A DNA stretch of 50,468 bases, from positions 1 through 50,468 of the forward strand of contig NZ_JARRSA010000026.1 in assembly GCF_029624655.1 (NCBI RefSeq), written 5' to 3'. Origin of the DNA: Roseicyclus salinarum. Lineage in GTDB: Bacteria > Pseudomonadota > Alphaproteobacteria > Rhodobacterales > Rhodobacteraceae. Both the position numbers and the translations under genes were made by a program. Of the stretch, positions 9,129-20,578 are shown piece after piece. Within the stretch, counting starts at the first letter, position 1, and every line of letters starts with the position of its first letter. A model generated the notes under the pieces. It was not told where the DNA came from. It searched no databases and worked only from the letters and a program-made list of their open reading frames with translations.

Positions 9129-10535
9129 TCAGCAGCTGTAGTACATCTTGTACTCGATCGGGTGCGGCATGTGTTCGAAGGCGTAGACCTCCTCCCACTT
9201 GAGCGCGAGGTAGCCCTCGATCTGGTCCTTCGAGAAGACGTCGCCCTTGAGCAGGAAGTCGTGGTCCGCCTCGAGGCTTTCCAGGGCTTCGCGCAGGCTG
9301 GCGCAGACGGTCGGGATGCCGGCCAGTTCCTCGGGCGGCAGGTCGTAGAGGTCTTTGTCCGACGGATCGCCGGGGTGGATCTTGTTCTGGATGCCGTCGA
9401 TGCCCGCCATCAGGAGCGCCGCGAAGGCGAGGTAGGGGTTCGCCGACGGGTCGGGGAAACGTGCCTCGACGCGCTTGGCCTTGGGGCTTTCCGTCCACGG
9501 GATCCGCACGCAGCCCGAGCGGTTGCGGGCCGAGTAGGCGCGCAGGACCGGGGCTTCGAAGCCGGGGATCAGGCGCTTGTAGGAGTTGGTCGACGGGTTG
9601 GTGAAGGCGTTCAGCGTCTTGGCGTGCTTGAGGATGCCGCCGATGAAGTAGAGCGCTTCGTCCGAGAGGTCGGCATACTTGTCGCCCGCGAACAGCGGCT
9701 TGCCGTCCTTCCAGATCGACATGTTGACGTGCATCCCCGTGCCGTTGTCGCCCGAGATGGGCTTGGGCATGAAGGTGGCCGACTTGCCGTAGGCGTGCGC
9801 CACGTTGTGGATGACGTACTTGTACTTCTGGATCTCGTCGGCCTGTTTGGTGAGGCTGTCGAAGATCAGACCGAGTTCGTGCTGGCACGAGGCGACCTCG
9901 TGGTGGTGCTTGTCGACCTTCATGCCGATGCGCTTCATCGTCGACAGCATCTCGGAACGCAGGTCCATCGCCGCGTCGGTGGGGTTCACGGGGAAGTAGC
10001 CGCCCTTGATGCCGGGACGGTGGCCCATGTTGCCCATCTCGTACTCGGTGTCCGAGTTCCAGGCTGCGTCCTGGGCGTCGACCTCGAAGGAGACCTTGTT
10101 CATCGTGACCGAGTAGCGGACGTCGTCGAACAGGAAGAATTCGGCTTCGGGGCCGAAATAGGCGGCGTCGCCGATGCCGGAGGACTTCAGGTAGGCCTCG
10201 GCCAGCTGCGCGGTGCCGCGCGGGTCGCGGTTGTAGGCCTCGCCGGTGTCGGGCTCGACGACGGTGCAGTGGATGCAGATGGTCTTTTCCGCGTAGAACG
10301 GATCGACGTAGGCGCTTTCGGTATCGGGCATGAGTTTCATGTCGGATGCCTCGATGCCCTTCCAGCCGGCGATCGAGGAGCCGTCGAACATGAAGCCCTC
10401 GTCAAGGAAGTCCTCGTCGACGAGATCCGCGACCACCGTGACGTGCTGCAGCTTGCCGCGCGGGTCGGTGAATCGGATGTCGACATAGGCCGCATCCTCG
10501 TCCTTGATCATCTTCAACACACTGTCTTTGCTCAT
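9129..10535 (-). CDS. glnA: Glutamine synthetase, type I
   Basis: Makes glutamine from glutamate, ammonia and ATP; dodecameric GSI. The 468-residue product has [19 protein letters not shown] (the beta-grasp to catalytic junction), the metal and ATP site residues in [18 protein letters not shown], and the adenylylation site Tyr in [12 protein letters not shown]. It is therefore probably controlled by GlnE adenylylation. The start at 10535 gives [19 protein letters not shown], preceded by an AAGGGAAGG ribosome binding site. It lies 106 bases downstream of glnB on the same strand, the standard alphaproteobacterial glnBA operon. The gap contains a 14-base palindrome (10569-10582, CGGGCC-TT-GGCCCG). 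Confidence 0.98.
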   Translation of the reverse strand: MSKDSVLKMIKDEDAAYVDIRFTDPRGKLQHVTVVADLVDEDFLDEGFMFDGSSIAGWKGIEASDMKLMPDTESAYVDPFYAEKTICIHCTVVEPDTGEAYNRDPRGTAQLAEAYLKSSGIGDAAYFGPEAEFFLFDDVRYSVTMNKVSFEVDAQDAAWNSDTEYEMGNMGHRPGIKGGYFPVNPTDAAMDLRSEMLSTMKRIGMKVDKHHHEVASCQHELGLIFDSLTKQADEIQKYKYVIHNVAHAYGKSATFMPKPISGDNGTGMHVNMSIWKDGKPLFAGDKYADLSDEALYFIGGILKHAKTLNAFTNPSTNSYKRLIPGFEAPVLRAYSARNRSGCVRIPWTESPKAKRVEARFPDPSANPYLAFAALLMAGIDGIQNKIHPGDPSDKDLYDLPPEELAGIPTVCASLREALESLEADHDFLLKGDVFSKDQIEGYLALKWEEVYAFEHMPHPIEYKMYYSC

Positions 10536-10641
10536 CGTGACCTTCCCTTGACGATTTGGTCTGATCCACGGGCCTTGGCCCGCATGGGTTGATGTGGTTC
10601 TGCCGTCCCGGCGCGCGGTGCGGCCGGCGCGTGCGGCTGCG

Positions 10642-12850
<2,209 letters not shown>

Positions 12851-12920
12851 GCGCTGGCGGTGAGCGTCTTGCGATTGGCCCTCGCCACGTGCCGGGGCGT
12901 CTGCTAGAGACGACGCGCTC

Positions 12921-13005
12921 GCGGGTGTGGCGGAACCGGTAGACGCACCAGATTTAGGTTCTGGCGCCGCAAGGCGTGGGGGTTCAAGTCCCTCCACCCG
13001 CACCA
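12921..13005 (+). tRNA. tRNA-Leu (anticodon UAG)
   Basis: An 85-base class II tRNA with encoded CCA. The acceptor stem is GCGGGTG (12921-12927) with CACCCGC (12995-13001), then discriminator A and CCA. The anticodon stem is CCAGA/TCTGG around loop TTTAGGT, giving anticodon TAG. A long variable arm (GCCGCAAGGCGT) marks it as Leu, and the T arm is intact (GGGGTTCAAGTCCC). It reads CUA and other CUN codons. No integrase lies beside it. Confidence 0.96.
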
Positions 13006-13404
13006 GCCCGGAAGGGCCGGTGACATGGATGCGATGCGGCGCAACCCATGCCGCCGCGCACCCGACCATCCCATTCCCAGCATCGTCAACGGCACCGCGC
13101 GGGAGCGGGGCCGGCGTCAGGCGCGCGGGGCGCGCTCGATCCATGCCTTCGCAGGCGACGTGTCGGGCGTGATGGGCCAAGACGGGACAGGCCGGGGCAG
13201 GGCAACCCATTTGCGGGGATCTGCCTCCCCATCTGTCCAGCGCCGAAGTGCTGGCGTGCCCCGCGCTCCGGGGCGGCGCATCAGAGCTTCCGGGGCTCGA
13301 CGCCTCCCGATCCCGGCCGCGCCGTCCTAGCGGCACGATGCCCGTCGTCCCCGGCGCAAAGCGGCAGGGGCGCCGGACCGCCTGCCGGAGACTGCCCTTT
13401 GCGC
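13006..13404. other. Intergenic stretch without a supported gene
   Basis: About 400 bases between the tRNA-Leu and the trigger factor promoter. Short Arg/Pro-rich frames cross it in several phases, but none has a ribosome binding site, family similarity or balanced composition. A short GCCC-GGAA-GGGC hairpin lies just after the tRNA without a T tract. I see nothing else definable. Confidence 0.5.
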
Positions 13405-13433
13405 TTGCAAGCCTGCCGTGCCGCACCTAGAAG
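13405..13433 (+). promoter_or_regulatory. Probable promoter of tig
   Basis: TTGCAA (13405-13410) and TAGAAG (13428-13433) are separated by exactly 17 bases. The predicted transcript would start about 70 bases before the trigger factor ATG. Confidence 0.55.
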
Positions 13434-13509
13434 GGCCCCTGATTTTCAAGCCGACAAGCGCGCTGCGGGCAGAACGACACCCGCGGCGACAGTGCCCGTG
13501 AGGAGCCCC

Positions 13510-14838
13510 ATGCAGATCACCGAGACCCTGAACGAAGGCCTCAAGCGAGAATACCAGATCACCATCACCGGCGCCGATCTCGACGCGCGCGTGAAGGGGA
13601 AGCTGGAAGAGGCCCAGCCCGAGATCGAGATGAAGGGCTTCCGCAAGGGCAAGGTGCCGATGGCGCTTCTGAAGAAGCAGTTCGGCCCCCGCCTGATGGG
13701 CGAGGCGATGCAGGAGGCCGTCGACGGCGCCATGCAGGGCCATCTCGACGAGACGGGCGACCGCCCCGCGATGCAGCCCGAGATCAAGATGGTCAACGAG
13801 GACTGGAAGGAAGGCGACGACGTCGTCGTGGCGATGGCCTACGAGAAGCTGCCCGAGATCCCCGAGATCGACTACAAGTCGATTTCGCTGGAGCGCATGG
13901 CCGTGACGCCCGCCGAGGACGATGTGGACGAGGCGCTGAAGAACCTCGCCGGCAGCGTCGAGAACTTCGAGACCAAGAAGGGCGGCAAGGCGGCTGATGG
14001 CGACCAGGTCGTGATCGACTTCGTCGGCAAGCTCGACGGCGAGCCCTTCGACGGCGGCTCGGCCGAGGACTATCCGCTCGTACTGGGCTCCAACAGCTTC
14101 ATCCCCGGCTTCGAGGACCAGCTGAAGGGCGTCAAGAAAGGCGAGGAAAAGGCGGTCGAGGTCACCTTCCCCGAGGAATACGGCGCCGAGCATCTCGCCG
14201 GAAAGGCCGTGGTGTTCGACGTGACCGTCAAGGACGTCAAGAAGGCCGTCCCGGCCGAGATCGACGACGAGCTGGCGAAGAAGTACGGCGCCGAGGACCT
14301 CGAGGCTCTGAAGGGCCAGATCGGCGAGCGGCTGAAGGCGGAATACGCCAACGCCTCGCGCGCGGTCATGAAGCGCAAGCTGCTCGACCAGCTTGACGAG
14401 AAGGTGAACTTCGACCTGCCGCCCTCGCTGGTGGACGCCGAGGCGGGCCAGATCGCGCATCAGCTCTGGCACGAGGAAAACCCCGACGTGCAGGGCCACG
14501 ATCACCCGCAGATCGAGCCCACCGACGAGCACCGCAAACTTGCCGGGCGCCGCGTGAAGCTGGGCCTGCTGCTTGCCGAGCTCGGCCAGAAGAACGAGAT
14601 CACGGTTTCCGACGCCGAGATGTCCCAGGCGATCATGGCGCAGGCGCGCCAGTATCCGGGGCAGGAGCGGGCGTTCTTCGAGTTCATCCAGAAGAACCAG
14701 GCCGCGCAGCAGCAGATCCGCGCGCCGCTGTTCGAGGACAAGGTCGTCGATTTCGTCTTCGAGATGGCCGACGTCTCGGAAAAGGAAGTCTCCAAGGACG
14801 ACCTGAAGGCTGCGGTGGACGCGCTCGAGGAAGAATAA
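13510..14838 (+). CDS. tig: Trigger factor, ribosome-associated chaperone
   Basis: Binds ribosomal protein L23 at the exit tunnel and protects nascent chains; it also has prolyl isomerase activity. The 442-residue product has the ribosome-binding tail with the signature GFRKGKVP near residue 43, a central FKBP domain (about 160-245, with [16 protein letters not shown] and [17 protein letters not shown]), and a long helical C-terminal chaperone part. The ATG at 13510 is preceded by GTGAGGAG and gives [18 protein letters not shown]. It is probably monocistronic: its own promoter lies upstream and a strong terminator follows 25 bases after the stop. Confidence 0.97.
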   Translation: MQITETLNEGLKREYQITITGADLDARVKGKLEEAQPEIEMKGFRKGKVPMALLKKQFGPRLMGEAMQEAVDGAMQGHLDETGDRPAMQPEIKMVNEDWKEGDDVVVAMAYEKLPEIPEIDYKSISLERMAVTPAEDDVDEALKNLAGSVENFETKKGGKAADGDQVVIDFVGKLDGEPFDGGSAEDYPLVLGSNSFIPGFEDQLKGVKKGEEKAVEVTFPEEYGAEHLAGKAVVFDVTVKDVKKAVPAEIDDELAKKYGAEDLEALKGQIGERLKAEYANASRAVMKRKLLDQLDEKVNFDLPPSLVDAEAGQIAHQLWHEENPDVQGHDHPQIEPTDEHRKLAGRRVKLGLLLAELGQKNEITVSDAEMSQAIMAQARQYPGQERAFFEFIQKNQAAQQQIRAPLFEDKVVDFVFEMADVSEKEVSKDDLKAAVDALEEE

Positions 14839-14862
14839 GCCACGCGCAGGCGTGCGATACGG

Positions 14863-14893
14863 CGGGCGGTCCCTCGGGGCCGCCCGTTTTTCT
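14863..14893 (+). terminator. Rho-independent terminator of tig
   Basis: GC-rich stem CGGGCGG (14863-14869) with CCGCCCG (14880-14886), extended by TCCC/GGGG pairing inside, followed by TTTTTCTTT. A strong intrinsic terminator. Confidence 0.85.
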
Positions 14894-15005
14894 TTGCGCC
14901 GACCGCCATCGGGCGCCTGATATTGGATAACAGGAGACATCCGGGCAATCACTCCGCCATGCAGGACGCGGCCCGCTGCGGGTCGCGGCAAGGGGAGACG
15001 ATCCG

Positions 15006-15494
15006 ATGCTGCTCAGACTTGGCGTTCCGGCGATCGCTGCGGTGGCGGCCTTCGCCGCAGTCACGACCTCGGGCGAACGGGAGCGGTCCGTGACGGGGCC
15101 GGTGCCGGTGCCGGGCACCGCGATCGAGCTTCTGGGAGAGGCGTGGGAGATCGGCGCGGGCCGTCCGGCCGAGGCCGGCGACGGGGCAGGGTGGATCCTC
15201 CCTTCGGGCGGGGCGGCGCCCGCCGCGACCCCCCAGGCAGACCGCGCGCCGGAGACGGGCACGCGGAGGGCCGCGACGGTTTCGCCGCGCCCCGAGCCGC
15301 GTCCCCGCGGGCTCCTGCCCGAGGCGGTCGCATCGTCCGCGATTTCCGTCGCGCCCGATCCCGGGCCGGTCGTCGTGGCCGACGGGGGCCTCGACCGGTG
15401 GATCGTGCGCGACGCGCGGCGCGGCCACGTCGTCGCGGAACTTCCCCTTGGGCAGGCGCTGGCGCTGATGGCCGCGCGCTCGGCACAGCGCTGA
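15006..15494 (+). CDS. Hypothetical exported Pro/Ala-rich protein
   Basis: A 162-residue product with an N-terminal hydrophobic segment (MLLRLGVPAIAAVAAFAAV) that could be a signal peptide or anchor. A low-complexity Pro/Ala/Arg-rich middle follows, then a better ordered C-terminus (GGLDRWIVRDARRGHVVAEL and QALALMAARSAQR). No catalytic motif is visible and I recognise no family. It is called from its signal-like start, size and an open frame consistent in composition, and stands between the tig terminator and the repeat protein gene. Call confidence is moderate. Confidence 0.55.
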   Translation: MLLRLGVPAIAAVAAFAAVTTSGERERSVTGPVPVPGTAIELLGEAWEIGAGRPAEAGDGAGWILPSGGAAPAATPQADRAPETGTRRAATVSPRPEPRPRGLLPEAVASSAISVAPDPGPVVVADGGLDRWIVRDARRGHVVAELPLGQALALMAARSAQR

Positions 15495-15733
15495 GGCGGC
15501 CCGGCCGGCGGTGTCCCGATCCACGCGCGGGCAAGCCCCTCTTTTCCTATTGCACCCGCAGCTTTTGGCTATGGAAATTCCCGCGTCTCGGCTAGGCTCG
15601 AGGCAGTTTCGGACGCCCCCGGTTCCTCAATTTTGCCATGGCGGCCCCGAAGATACGCCTTCAAGTCCGGGTCATACTGCGTGGCTACGTTGTCCGTGAC
15701 CCAAGCTGAGTATCAAGGAAAGGACCCGCGAAC

Positions 15734-17188
15734 ATGAGAAGCCTTGTTGTCTCGGCCGTCGGATTTGCCTGTCTCGGGGGGGCGGCGATGGCCTGTCCCG
15801 ATCCGTCAATGGCAAGCGGCGGCATGCCCCTCAACCCCGGCGATCCGATGCAGACCCTTTCGGTCATGGCCGGTGGCGAGCAGACGCTGGACGCCTGTGG
15901 CCTCGGCCGGCTCGGCAGCGGCCAGTTCCGCTCCGCGCCCGATTTCAGCTTCGCAGTTTCGGGCATGGCGGCGCGCGAGGTCCGGTTCGACGTGGACAGC
16001 ACGTGCGATCCTGCGATGCTGATTCACACCGCCGACGGCCAGTGGCTTTTCAACGACGACAGCGAAGGGCTCGACCCGGCGCTGACGGTGAGCGGGGCCG
16101 CGGCGCTCGACGGCAGGATCGACGTCTGGGTCGGCACCTTCTTCGGGAGCGACTGCCAGGCGACTCTCAACGTCGTCAACCAGGCGATCGGCGCACCGGC
16201 GCCCGTGCAAGCCCCCGCGCCCGCGCCCGTGCCGGCGCCCGTTCCCGTGCCGGCCCCCGCGCCCGCGCCGCAGCCGGTCCCCGTGCCCGTGCCTGTCCCG
16301 CAGGCCTCGGCCAATTGTCCCAACCCGATGGTTGGCGGCCCGCCGATCTCGCTGTCCTCGTCGCAGCTTTTCCAGCAGCAGGCCTACATGCTGACCGCCA
16401 TGGGGAGCGACACGCGGGTCGATACCTGCCCCGGCGTGTCGGGTGGCGGCACCGCCACGGCGGCACCGCAGACCAGCCTGTTCCTGACCGGAATGCAGGG
16501 CTACGACCTGACGCTGGAGGTGCAGGCCTCGTGCGACACGACGCTTCTGGCGCATGGCTCGGACGGGCGCTGGTATTTCGACGACGACAGCGCCGGCAGC
16601 CTTCAGCCGCGCCTCACCGTGCCTTCTGCGGCGATGAACGGGCGGCTGGATCTGTGGGTCGGGACCTTCGGCGGACAAAGCTGCCAGGCGACGCTGGTCA
16701 TGCAGGCCGTGGCGATGGCCCAGCCCATTCCCCAGCCGATGCCCCAGCCCATGCCGCAGCCGGCACCCGCTGGAGGCTGCCCGAACCCCAACATGCAGGG
16801 GATGACGGTCTATACCAGCGGCAGCGACCTCTATGGACCCGACACCTACCAGACCACCGCGACCGGTGGCGCGACGATCAGTTCGTGCGGGCTTCCGGGA
16901 AGCGGCTACGTCGGCGCGCAGCCGAACTTCACCATGTTCCTCAACGGCATGGAGTCCTACGGCCGCCTCGAGATCGAGGTGAGTTCGGGCAACTGCGACA
17001 CCACGCTCCTGGTGCGTGACGCCTTCGGGCAGTGGCACTTCGACGATGACAGCGGGGGCGGCCTGATGCCCACGCTGAACCTCACCAACGTGGCGGCGCT
17101 GAACGGACGCATAGACGTCTGGGTCGGCACCTATGGCAACCAGAACTGCCCGGCGAGCGTCGAATTCGAGACCTGGAATTCGCCGTAG
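15734..17188 (+). CDS. Secreted protein with three four-cysteine repeats and Pro-rich linkers
   Basis: A 484-residue exported protein. Residues 1-20 are a signal peptide ending AAMA, and mature residue 1 would be Cys21 (CPDPSM). Three homologous modules follow, at about 21-151, 195-326 and 349-484. Each has four cysteines at equivalent places: the CPxP start, DAC/DTC/SSC, (T/S/N)CD and (D/S/N)C(Q/P). Each also shares the pattern TLLxxxxDGxWxFDDDS, then LxGRIDVWVGT. The modules are joined by Pro/Ala/Val linkers (152-194) and Pro/Gln/Met linkers (327-348). The fold is probably a beta sandwich like pre-peptidase C-terminal or bacterial surface modules; that is inference. A lipoprotein is unlikely, as no lipobox is seen around Cys21 (AAMAC lacks the usual Leu). 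Its function is unknown. Confidence 0.8.
   Translation: MRSLVVSAVGFACLGGAAMACPDPSMASGGMPLNPGDPMQTLSVMAGGEQTLDACGLGRLGSGQFRSAPDFSFAVSGMAAREVRFDVDSTCDPAMLIHTADGQWLFNDDSEGLDPALTVSGAAALDGRIDVWVGTFFGSDCQATLNVVNQAIGAPAPVQAPAPAPVPAPVPVPAPAPAPQPVPVPVPVPQASANCPNPMVGGPPISLSSSQLFQQQAYMLTAMGSDTRVDTCPGVSGGGTATAAPQTSLFLTGMQGYDLTLEVQASCDTTLLAHGSDGRWYFDDDSAGSLQPRLTVPSAAMNGRLDLWVGTFGGQSCQATLVMQAVAMAQPIPQPMPQPMPQPAPAGGCPNPNMQGMTVYTSGSDLYGPDTYQTTATGGATISSCGLPGSGYVGAQPNFTMFLNGMESYGRLEIEVSSGNCDTTLLVRDAFGQWHFDDDSGGGLMPTLNLTNVAALNGRIDVWVGTYGNQNCPASVEFETWNSP
16190..16312. repeat. Imperfect tandem repeats coding a Pro-rich linker
   Basis: Short GC-rich units such as GCGCCCGTGCCG recur about every 6-12 bases and encode (Ala/Val)-Pro pairs. 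They lie between modules 1 and 2 of the repeat protein; length variation between strains is expected. Confidence 0.7.
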
Positions 17189-17223
17189 GAGCGCGTTCCG
17201 GCCGCATCACGAGATCACGTGGA

Positions 17224-17253
17224 ACGGCCCGCCCACGGAGGCGGGCCGTTTCT
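17224..17253. terminator. Bidirectional terminator between convergent genes
   Basis: A 10-base-pair stem, ACGGCCCGCC (17224-17233) and GGCGGGCCGT (17240-17249), followed by a short TTTCTT on the plus side. It lies between the stops of the repeat protein (17188) and the sugar dehydrogenase (17259). Confidence 0.75.
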
Positions 17254-17258
17254 TCATG

Positions 17259-18464
17259 TCACTGCCGGACGAGCCGATAGAGCGCACCGTCCTCGAAGTC
17301 GGTGACGAAGAGGATGGCGCCGTCGGTGTCCACCGCGACGTCGCGCACACGCCCGACGCCCTCGGCCAGCCGTTCCTCGCCGGTCACGAGGCCGTCCCGC
17401 AGCGCAAGCCGCACGACGGAGGCCGAGACGAGACCGGCGGCGAGGATGTCGCCCTGCCATTCGGTGAACATTCCGCCATCGTAGAACACCATGCCTCCCG
17501 GCGCGATCACCGGGTCCCAGTAGTAGACGGGTTCGGCGAATTCGGGCGCGTGGCGGGCCGCGCCCGAGCCGACCGCCGAGCCGTTGTAGTTCCGGCCGTA
17601 GCTGACGACCGGCCAGCCATAGTTTTCGCCGGCGGCGATCCGGTTCAGCTCGTCCCCGCCCGCGGGCCCGTGTTCGATCGTCCAGAGATCGCCCGTGCCG
17701 GGGTGAAGGGCCGCGCCCTGGATGTTGCGGTGCCCGTAGGACCAGACCTCGGCCCGGACGCCGTCGCGCGCCGCGAAGGGATTGTCGGCGGGGATCGAGC
17801 CGTCGGGCGCGACACGCACGACCTTGCCGTAGGTCGCGCCGAGATCCTGCGCCAGGGCGCGCTCCCGGCGGGTGAAGTGCTCGCCCGTGGTGACGAAGAC
17901 GGCGTCGGCCGAGGGCACGACCCGGCTGCCGTAGTGCATGGGCGTGGGCGAGGCTGGACGTTGCACGAATATGTCCCGAAGCCCGGTCAGCGCGGAATGG
18001 TCTGCCGACAGGACGGCCCGCGCGGCGGCGGTGGCCGACAGGCCGTTTCCGACGGGCTTGGCGTAGGTCAGGTAGATCACGCGGCTTGCTGCGAAATCGG
18101 GCGCGAGGGCCACGTCCAGAAGCCCGCCCTGCCTCTCGCTCAGGACCTCGGGCACGCCCGTGATGGGCGGCGAGACCGTGCCGTCGCGCGCAACGTGGCG
18201 CAGGCGTCCGGGCCGCTCGGTCACGAGATAGCCCGCGTCCCCCGGCAGCACCGCCACCGCCCACGGGTGGACGAGGCCGCCCGCGACCACGACCTCCTGA
18301 AGTGCGATGGCACTGTCCTCGGCCGGGGCTTCGGTCTGTTCGGGGAAGGCGGGCGTGTTGCCCGGCACGTTCTCCGCGCCGTCGTCGACCGGCTGGGCGG
18401 CGCCCAGGAAAGGCGCTGCCGCGACGGCGAGGGTGCAAAGCCAAAGCCGCGTCGTGATGGTCAT
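17259..18464 (-). CDS. PQQ-dependent sugar dehydrogenase, soluble aldose dehydrogenase type
   Basis: Periplasmic six-bladed beta-propeller of the soluble glucose/aldose dehydrogenase family (YliI/Asd type). The 401-residue product has a signal peptide (MTITTRLWLCTLAVAAAPFLGAA). Family motifs are VHPWAVAVLPGDAGYLVTER, GLLDVALAPDF, IYLTYAKP, LGATYGKVVRVAPDGSIP, VWSYGHRNIQGAALHP, IEHGPAGGDELNRIAAGENY, YYWDPVIAPGGMVFYDG and a C-terminal blade ending LYRLVRQ. PQQ use is inferred from the family; whether this host makes PQQ cannot be seen here. It is a single gene, with convergent and divergent neighbours. Confidence 0.85.
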   Translation of the reverse strand: MTITTRLWLCTLAVAAAPFLGAAQPVDDGAENVPGNTPAFPEQTEAPAEDSAIALQEVVVAGGLVHPWAVAVLPGDAGYLVTERPGRLRHVARDGTVSPPITGVPEVLSERQGGLLDVALAPDFAASRVIYLTYAKPVGNGLSATAAARAVLSADHSALTGLRDIFVQRPASPTPMHYGSRVVPSADAVFVTTGEHFTRRERALAQDLGATYGKVVRVAPDGSIPADNPFAARDGVRAEVWSYGHRNIQGAALHPGTGDLWTIEHGPAGGDELNRIAAGENYGWPVVSYGRNYNGSAVGSGAARHAPEFAEPVYYWDPVIAPGGMVFYDGGMFTEWQGDILAAGLVSASVVRLALRDGLVTGEERLAEGVGRVRDVAVDTDGAILFVTDFEDGALYRLVRQ

Positions 18465-18562
18465 GTCATCCTCCTGTCGGGCCTATTGTATCCGTTGGCG
18501 ATACCTAGGGCGCGAGGGACGCCAGATCGCCCTTGCTCACGAAATCGGGACGGTGCGGATCG

Positions 18563-18592
18563 AAAAAAAAGGCCGCATCGGGGGATGCGGCC
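18563..18592 (-). terminator. Terminator of the rpsF-rpsR-rplI operon
   Basis: On the minus strand, GGCCGCATC and GATGCGGCC form a 9-base-pair stem with a four-base loop, followed by a run of eight T. It lies 28 bases beyond the rplI stop and is a textbook intrinsic terminator. Confidence 0.9.
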
Positions 18593-18620
18593 TTTCGATC
18601 TTGATGCGGTGCGCCGCGGA

Positions 18621-19268
18621 TCAGGAACGCTCGTCCTCGTCGCGATCGGCGTCTTCCTGCGTCGCGGACGCGTCGCCGCGCTGCTCGGCATCGCCCTCGT
18701 CATCGTCGAGCTGCGCCGCGCCGATGTCGTCGAACAGTTCGGCGATCTCGAACTCGGCCGCGGCCTCTTCCTCGGCCGCAAGCTCCTGGATCGACTTGCC
18801 CGACGCCTGAAGCTCGGCCTCTTCGGGCGAGCGGGCGACGTTCAGGACGATCACGACCTCGACCTCGGGGTGGAGGACCACGTGGACGTCGTGCAGGCCC
18901 AGCTCCTTGATCGGACGCGACAGGGCGATCTGCCTGCGGTCGACGGTGAAGCCCGCCTCGGTCGCGGCATCCGCAACGTCGCGCGTGGTCACCGAGCCGT
19001 AGAGGGCTCCGGCGTCAGATGCGGAGCGGATCACGACGAACTGCTGGCCCTCGAGCTTCGAGGCCATGGCGTCGGCCTCTTTCTTGGTCTCGAGGTTCTG
19101 GGCCTCGAGCTGCGCCTTCTGCGCCTCGAAAGCCTTGAGATTGACGTCGTTGGCGCGCAGGGCCTTCTTCTGGGGCAGAAGGTAGTTGCGGGCGTAGCCG
19201 TCCTTGACGGAGACGACCTCGCCCATCTGGCCCAGCTTGGCGACGCGTTCCAGAAGGATCACTTCCAT
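18621..19268 (-). CDS. rplI: 50S ribosomal protein L9
   Basis: Large-subunit protein at the base of the L1 stalk. The 215-residue product begins [20 protein letters not shown] and contains the L9 signature [17 protein letters not shown], a long helix, and the C-terminal domain [19 protein letters not shown]. Residues after about 150 form an acidic tail ([16 protein letters not shown] to [10 protein letters not shown]) that makes it about 65 residues longer than E. coli L9; such tails are common in alphaproteobacteria. It is the third gene of the S6-S18-L9 operon, 13 bases after rpsR. Confidence 0.97.
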   Translation of the reverse strand: MEVILLERVAKLGQMGEVVSVKDGYARNYLLPQKKALRANDVNLKAFEAQKAQLEAQNLETKKEADAMASKLEGQQFVVIRSASDAGALYGSVTTRDVADAATEAGFTVDRRQIALSRPIKELGLHDVHVVLHPEVEVVIVLNVARSPEEAELQASGKSIQELAAEEEAAAEFEIAELFDDIGAAQLDDDEGDAEQRGDASATQEDADRDEDERS

Positions 19269-19281
19269 GGTGTGGGTCTCC

Positions 19282-19509
19282 TTACTTCACGCTGTAGGGC
19301 AGGAGGGCGAGGAACCGCGCGCGCTTGATCGCCTGGGCGAGCTTGCGCTGGTTCTTCGCGCCGACCGCGGTAATGCGCGAGGGAACGATCTTGCCGCGCT
19401 CGGAAATGTAGCGCTGCAGGAGCCGGGTGTCCTTGTAGTCGATCTTGGGGGCGTTCTCGCCCTCGAAGGGATCGGTCTTCCGGCGGCGGAAAAACGGTTT
19501 GGCTGCCAT
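19282..19509 (-). CDS. rpsR: 30S ribosomal protein S18
   Basis: Small-subunit protein that pairs with S6 on the platform. The 75-residue product begins [20 protein letters not shown] and has the S18 core [19 protein letters not shown] and [20 protein letters not shown]. The ATG at 19509 gives the standard N-terminus. It sits 16 bases after rpsF in the conserved ribosomal operon. Confidence 0.97.
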   Translation of the reverse strand: MAAKPFFRRRKTDPFEGENAPKIDYKDTRLLQRYISERGKIVPSRITAVGAKNQRKLAQAIKRARFLALLPYSVK

Positions 19510-19525
19510 GATCTGGGTCCTTTCC

Positions 19526-19885
19526 TCAGCGGCGCTCGCGGCGATCGCCGCGGTCACGCTCGTCGCGCTTCTGCATCTGGATCGACGGGCCTTCGTCGTG
19601 GCCCTCGACCTTGACGGTCAGCACGCGCATCACGTCGTCGTGGAGGCGCATCAGGCGCTCCATCTCCTGCACCGCATCGGACGGCGCGTCGGTGCGCATG
19701 TAGGCGTAGTGACCCTTGCGGTTCTTGTTGATCTTGTAGGCCATGGTCTTGACGCCCCAGTATTCAGAGCCGACCACGTCGCCGCCATTGTCCTTAAGGA
19801 TCGTTCCGAAGTGCTCGATCAGGCCTTCGGCTTGCGTGTTGGACAGGTCCTGACGCGCAATGAACACATGCTCGTAGAGAGGCAT
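19526..19885 (-). CDS. rpsF: 30S ribosomal protein S6
   Basis: Small-subunit platform protein. The 119-residue product begins [20 protein letters not shown] and shows the S6 motif [19 protein letters not shown], then a charged Arg/Asp-rich C-terminus ([12 protein letters not shown]). It is the first gene of the rpsF-rpsR-rplI operon, with a promoter about 110 bases upstream. The N-terminus at 19885 matches the family; longer open frame upstream lacks similarity. Confidence 0.97.
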   Translation of the reverse strand: MPLYEHVFIARQDLSNTQAEGLIEHFGTILKDNGGDVVGSEYWGVKTMAYKINKNRKGHYAYMRTDAPSDAVQEMERLMRLHDDVMRVLTVKVEGHDEGPSIQMQKRDERDRGDRRERR

Positions 19886-19994
19886 GTCATCTCCAGTTCT
19901 GTTGCGGGCGCATTTCAAAGGCCGGGGTCCTGTTCTCCGCCAACCCGGCCACGAGGGATGGCGCCGTGCGAAATCATCCGGCGGAGACCCGCGG

Positions 19995-20023
19995 CGTATA
20001 CGCAAGTGAAGCGCGCATGGCAA
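19995..20023 (-). promoter_or_regulatory. Probable promoter of the rpsF operon
   Basis: On the minus strand, TTGCCA (20023-20018) and TATACG (20000-19995) are separated by 17 bases. Transcription would start near 19988, leaving a leader of about 100 bases before rpsF, room for the S6:S18 feedback site found in other bacteria. Confidence 0.6.
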
Positions 20024-20171
20024 TAGCCGCGGCTTCGGTCGTCCTTGCGCCGCTTGCCGCGGTTTCGACACGTTTTCACCCATATATGGCCGCAATCCGG
20101 CGCAACCATGTCCTTGGTGTGGTCGGCTGCTTCGATCATGCCGCGTTGCTGCCAGTATTGGATTAAAAGTC

Positions 20172-20387
20172 ATGTCATTTTCCACGTTCCTTCGGTCGGA
20201 GGCGGGCGTGGCGACGGTGGACTGGACGGTGCTGCTCGCCGCCCTCACCGGCGCCGGCATCGCGTTGTCCGCCATCCTCACCGACTCGCTGTCCTGGCAC
20301 ACCGGCGCCGTGCGGGGCGAGCTGCAGGACCCACACTTCGAGACCGACTGGTTCGACAACGTCACGATCCCGTCCGCGACCCAGTAG
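20172..20387 (+). CDS. Small pilin-like membrane protein, paralogue 1
   Basis: A 71-residue product with a short charged start (MSFSTFLRSEAGVATVDW) followed by one hydrophobic helix (VLLAALTGAGIALSAIL) and a soluble tail containing RGELQDPHFETDWFDN. The Glu just before a GV-TVDW-hydrophobic stretch resembles Flp/TadE-type prepilins, though the processing motif is not canonical. It is clearly related to the next gene (20579-20956), sharing the TxDWxVLL helix start and the RGELQDxHFETxWxD block. Its role is unknown; export or pilus assembly is inference. Confidence 0.7.
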   Translation: MSFSTFLRSEAGVATVDWTVLLAALTGAGIALSAILTDSLSWHTGAVRGELQDPHFETDWFDNVTIPSATQ

Positions 20388-20578
20388 GCCATCGAGGGGG
20401 ACGCCGCCACCTGAAGGACACGGGCTGCCTCGGCCCGGTCCCGAGCGGGTCATGACCATTCCCCCGGTCCGCCCAAATTCGACCATCTACCGTGCGTAAC
20501 CAAAGCGCATCAGGGACGTTGCGCCCGCCCTCATTTCGGGCAAGAAGCGCGGCGGGGGTCAGAGCACGGATCGAAAGA

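Noticed and set aside
9162-10592. Plus-strand frame across glnA
   Set aside because: Mirror of the glnA coding sequence; no ribosome binding site or family similarity.
13025-13330. Small plus-strand gene between tRNA-Leu and tig
   Set aside because: Arg/Pro-rich composition, no ribosome binding site, overlap with other frames of equal quality.
12921-13404. tRNA-Leu as an attachment site with an island downstream
   Set aside because: No integrase and no repeat of the tRNA 3' end were seen in the window; the downstream gene is core (tig).
16190-16312. CRISPR-like repeat array
   Set aside because: The repeats are short, imperfect, in frame with a Pro-rich linker and have no spacers.
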